This document shows, piece by piece, positions 59,669 to 64,000 of a stretch of DNA of 64,000 nucleotides. The notes under the pieces were generated by a model. That model had not been told where the DNA came from and did not search any database. It saw nothing but the letters and a program-made list of their open reading frames with translations. The position numbers and the translations under genes are program-made. How positions within the stretch are numbered: the stretch's first letter is position 1; each line of letters begins with the position of its first letter. Source of the DNA: Nelumbo lutea (lineage: Eukaryota; Streptophyta; Magnoliopsida; Proteales; Nelumbonaceae); assembly GCA_022828595.1 (NCBI GenBank), contig JAKGHH010000002.1:76914383-76978382 (forward strand), written 5' to 3'.

Positions 59669-62600
59669 TATATATCTTCTACATTTAGAAAACTACTTCA
59701 AAATTACTTATATATATTTCTGTTATGTTTAACATAACAAATAAAATGTAAAAGACAAAAATATCATTAATTATTAATTAAAATTTTAAATTATGTCATT
59801 TTCTTTCTTTCTTTATATCTTTATTTTCCTTCTTTATTTTCTTTCCTTGCAAAAGATTGATACCTATCCTCTATGTGTTCTACAAAGGGAAAAGGAGGCT
59901 TTCTTGTGAGATAGGTGTAATACCAATATTGCCCTTTTAGATTTCATAAATCTGTAAGCAATCAATTCAATTATTTTTTTTTTCTAAGCCTTGGCTTTGG
60001 GCTTCAGTTAACTATGCTCTTCCTCTCCCTCCCACCAAAAAACCTCCTTTTCCCATTGGAAAAAACACTTTCAAATGGTGAAAAATTGCTCTTTTTGCCC
60101 ATTTTCTTCCTTGCTTTTAATGGATTGTTGATTTTTTCTGTAGATTCATTGTTGAGGTAGATAAAAGTGTTGGATATTAGTTTCTACGTAGTTAGTTTAT
60201 CATTTTTTCTTTCTTGGTTTGGTTTGGTGGTGATACACAATACAGATATCAAGACAAGATGTTCGATATGAGATGTTAAGTGGTTTAAATTTTGTTATTC
60301 TATCTTTGTTTGTGGATCTTCATCGTTTATTTGTTGATGTAATTCTATTTCAAAGTATTGTGGTTTTTTTTTTTTTGAACTTTTTGTCTTATTTTCTATA
60401 AGCTTGGATCTAAGAAATTTGTCTAGTTTCAGTAATAAATTTGCGGTCTTCAGAGTTATAGGTGCTTTCTTCTCTATAGCTTTTGAATGTTTGATTTGGT
60501 GGAAGTTTGAATTCTCATAAATGACTTTTCTTTCTATTTGATTGATCAATGCTGTTAAAAATTCCTTTATGATTTTCTTACACTTTTATACTAGACAAAA
60601 GAAAGAAATCTCAATGAGATGAGGCAATTTTGATTCCTTTCCTTTTTCTTTCTTTCTTTCTTTCGATCTTTGTCTCTTTAACACAAAATCTGGGTTTTAG
60701 TTTTTAGTTATAGAACTTGTGGGGTAATATTGGTATTATAAAAACATTTGGTGTAAGGTATTAATGGCTTTAAACAGTCCATTAACGGCGGTCTTATTAT
60801 ATATGTTATGTGGGGCCAATTAACAAGGTATGTATAAGTAGGTTTTGAAAGTTTAAGGTACATTTAAGTAGTTTCCTAAAAGTTCAAGGTATGTATAAGT
60901 AGGTTTTTGGGTTATGTCTAGTTTATTCAATCACAATCTAATTACACTTTAGTGAGAGTGGCCAATTTTCTATACTCTACATAAATTTGTACTATTGTTG
61001 TAGTTTAATGATAATTCTTTTTTTAATTGTTTTTGATTTTTTATTATTTTCGTATTATTTTAAGTAAAATTATAAAACACCTTCTCTTATAACAATTCTA
61101 TAAGTGCCTTTGTGTTTTGACCCTAACAGAGAACTCCCTTATGGGTTTGAAAAAAAAACAAATACCTCCTTTCCCTTGGCTTTTCAACAACAAAGACATT
61201 GAAATTACCAACATACCCTTATCATTGTTAAGGCATTATCATACATAATTTAAAGTTTCAACTTTACCATCCACTAATTTATTTTGCCAAACAACCTTCA
61301 AAGAATAATTCTTCCTACTCTTTTTGGATAAAGTAAGGTAAAAATGTTGAAGTGAAGTAAAAATGAAGCAAATATTTTTTAAGGTAGTTTAGTAAACTTA
61401 AATGTTAATGAAGTTGGTTAAGGGTAAATTTGATATTTTAAAAGAAATTAATGCATTACATCGGTATTTTTTATATGGAATGTTGATGAAAGGAGGGTAT
61501 TTTCACCTTTTTCAAAAGAATAGGGGAGGTTTTTATTAAGGTCAAAGCACAAGGGAGTTTCATAGAATTGTTAGAAAACCTAAGGAGGTTTTTATAATTT
61601 TTCTTATGTTTGAATGGAACTTAAAATGATTTTAAATTAATTAAGCTATATTTACAATTAATAATTTTATTATCCTTATTAAATTTAATTAACTATATTA
61701 AGTTTTTATTTTTCAATGAAATTTAAGTTTGTTTTAAATTAAAAAATTAATTATAAAATTGACAATTGTTAGGTTGTATTAGTTTTGTATTAATTCTAAA
61801 TGGATGTTGGTTTTAAATTTATCTTATTCATTTTTATTATATTAATAAAAATGCTTTAGAACTTTATGATGTTTTTTTTCAATGTTTTTAACCTATCATT
61901 TGACTCGGACAATTGGCCATTCAAACCATCACTTGAACATATTTCTAATTCTAGGTTTCCTAAAACCCACCTTGTTTGACTTGGGCAATGAAACCATTGA
62001 CCCTTTTAACCCAATCATTGGGTCATGGGTTAAAATATACAATGTATTGAAAACTTCTAGAGGATTTAAATTTGTGCTTGGTTGTCTGAATAGGGATGAT
62101 ATTTTTTTTTAATTTTATTTTGGATAACTTTCTTGATATTTGCTTTCCCTTTTATAAAACAAAATCTCACTTTTTGGACTCAAATATTAATTTTCAACTC
62201 TAATATTTAAAAAATTAAAAAAATAGACCTTATATTATACATATGTAGATGGATGACATGCCATGGTTGTCTGATTAGGGAAGTGCCAACTTGGCAGATT
62301 TGGTTTTAATATATAATATAGATTCTTAATCTGAATGCAATCCACCCAATCCGAGTTTTATGTGAGGTTGATAGCTGCTTTATAACATTTAAGGGCTTAT
62401 TTGGGAGGGCTGTTATGAAGATTCAATTGAGCTAGTTTAGCTGCCTTGAAGCACATAAGCTAACATTCAGTATATGATGTGCTATTTTTTGGTAATTTAG
62501 GTGTATGATGTGGAAATGGATAATTCTAGAGGTACATGGTTTTAGTTAATAATTAGAAATGGAGTGGAGTTTATGGTGGATGGGGTGGTCAAATATTGGA

Positions 62601-63049
62601 ATTTGAAGGTTGGGTCTGATTAAAAGGTTGGAATTCAGATGAAAGTTGATTGAGGTCATAGGTATGGAATTTGACATGTTTAATGGTGGATTTGGGAAGT
62701 TTTAGGTTAGATTTTGGTGTCCTAGAGTTTTTAGGTGCTTTGTGATTGAATGGTCTAATCGGGTGTCTTAAAGTTGATTGAGGTCATAGGTATGGAATCA
62801 AGTCTTTGTTTTTGATAAATTAGGAAATTTTTTATGTTTTTTTTTTATGATTTTCTAGGTTTAGGCAAGGTAAAGGAAGATGATTGAGTAAGAAATGAGT
62901 GTTGATAATGGGATGTTTATTTATGTGTTTTAATGATAACATACTTATTGAAAGTACTGATTGTATAGTTAAGTGTGCAACAATCTTTAGTAAACTTATT
63001 GAGAGTACTAATAATAACAGACTTGTTCTTCATAATAGAACAATTCTAT
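59669..63049. other. AT-rich region without recognised genes
   Basis: Long AT-rich sequence with poly-T/poly-A runs, a ctttctttctttcttt tract (about 60645-60665) and short repeated phrases (aaggtatgtataagtaggttt at about 60826 and 60888). I found no convincing coding region, RNA gene or transposon domain. Confidence 0.5.
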
Positions 63050-63400
63050 AATATATCACAATATATTCACCAAAATTTAAGATCATTCGTCCATTATGAG
63101 AACCGATTTCTCAGAATTTTCTGCTAATTGCTCAAATCGGCTAGGCTAGTTCTTGCCGATTTGAGTTTTGGTTCAAATCTGATTTGGTTCAGTCCAAGGG
63201 CTGAACCTAGTGCTCTGATAACATTAAAGGAAGGGTTAGGATCTATCATATGGATGGCCGAACCATTCTAGATGGCTGGGAGAAATTTCAAAAATTTCCT
63301 AATCCTTTCAGGAATCAAATTCCTTTTGTTTTGAAAAAACTGTTTTTTTAGGATCGGTCTTATAATAAATCATATGGATCAGTCTTGTACTGAATCATAA
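63050..63400 (-). mobile_element. Fragment of the B/C copia family (LTR end, PBS, leader)
   Basis: Minus sense: LTR end (about 63224 upward, ttaaaggaagggttagg...atatggatggccgaacc), PBS TGTTATCAGAGC (63211-63222), then the leader start with the ccgatttgagc and tctgagaa blocks seen in element C. LTR homology fades by about 63400. Confidence 0.75.
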
Positions 63401-63409
63401 GGGCATACA

Positions 63410-63710
63410 CTATCTAACAATGGTTTTGAGATATCCATAGTTACACAATTTGGATCTACAACTACGGTTTTAAGATGTCCATAGCTACAAATAAGAATCC
63501 ATAACAATGGTTTTGAGATGTTTGTAATACAAATATAAATTTATAACTATAGTTAAATTTCACCGTAGCAAAAAAAAGCATCTATAGCTAAGAATTTAGG
63601 TTGTTTGTAGCTAAAAATGTTTAAGCCGTCTGTAGAAAATAAACATGCATATATAATTACGGTTTTTAACTATACATAGCTAAAATTGTTAGTCTACGGT
63701 TGATGGCTAG
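63410..63710. repeat. Short repeat array resembling CACTA subterminal repeats
   Basis: A unit like ggttttgagatgtccatagctac recurs at least five times in direct and partly inverted form (63421, 63463, 63505, and variants to 63690), with ccgtagcaaaaa near 63573. It looks like the subterminal region of a CACTA-type element, but no CACTA terminus is in view. Confidence 0.4.
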
Positions 63711-64000
63711 ATCCTGATTTTTTTTCATTATTTTTTGCCTTTTTACTGTATCGAATACAAGTACATATTATATCATTCATAATATAAAATGGAACTTGAA
63801 CACCAAATTCCAATAAAAGATTATATAATGAAAAAATGAATTACATCTTAAGGTACTTTAATACATCCATGTGTTTTCAAGGTTCTTGAATACTTGAAAT
63901 GCAATCCAAAAAGAATTTGATCAAACTTGTCTCCATCTACACATGTGAAGTATCTCTTTTATCATGTTAAACCTATAAGAAAATAAGTTAGAAATCATAT
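63711..64000. other. Unassigned AT-rich end of window
   Basis: Nothing recognised. Confidence 0.5.

Noticed and set aside
60295..60549. Lys-rich 84-codon minus-strand open frame
   Set aside because: AT-rich composition effect (poly-Lys, Asn), no start context and no similarity I recognise.
1..64000. CRISPR arrays, bacterial operons or organelle inserts
   Set aside because: Direct repeats found are microsatellites, short tandem duplications or LTRs; no regularly spaced repeats, no organelle gene blocks.

Overview
The window is nuclear DNA from a flowering plant, most likely a dicot-type angiosperm. It holds one large intron-rich plant gene with GT-AG introns, and around it plant LINE, Ty1/copia, Ty3/gypsy, hAT-type and Mutator-type elements. 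There are no operons, CRISPR arrays or bacterial features. The species cannot be fixed from the sequence. A run of exactly 100 N (18433-18532) marks a draft scaffold.

The one real host gene is SECRET AGENT (SEC), an O-linked GlcNAc/fucose transferase-family gene on the minus strand (40617 down to about 20430). I could place 28 exons, all 27 introns GT-AG. They encode a Gln/Pro-rich N-terminus, a long TPR array (exons 2-15) and the GT41 catalytic region (exons 16-28). The copy as sequenced is not translatable: 11 single-base indels, nearly all in short runs of one base, and one in-frame TAG. Clean splice sites and otherwise good codons make draft consensus error the leading explanation, but a recent pseudogene is not excluded. 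Its introns hold MITE-like insertions, a foldback hairpin and probable LINE debris.

0-18.4 kb is a retroelement graveyard. It holds pieces of an L1-type LINE in both orientations (232-3325), scrambled copia integrase and RT/RNase H pieces on the minus strand (4900-6680), and a longer LINE (about 6745-10268). That LINE is split by a hAT-type MITE (7814-8506) and cut at its 3' end by a copia element (A, plus strand, from 10269). Element A runs head-on into a second, minus-strand copia element (B, 12958-18432), whose LTR runs into the N gap.

41.3-59.1 kb is a three-level nest. A Mutator-like element with long TIRs (41916-59105) carries a captured 5' piece of an AMT1 ammonium transporter gene. 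A Tat-lineage Ty3/gypsy element (42077-57714, minus strand) sits inside it. A copia element (C, 50504-56199, plus strand) sits inside the gypsy gag. Each level has a recognisable target-site duplication. The gypsy element carries two RNase H domains and an antisense ORF with its own TATA box.

59.1-64 kb is AT-rich, with a hAT-type MITE (59207-59668), a fragment of the B/C copia family (about 63050-63400) and a short array resembling CACTA subterminal repeats (about 63410-63710). No intact host gene was seen there.
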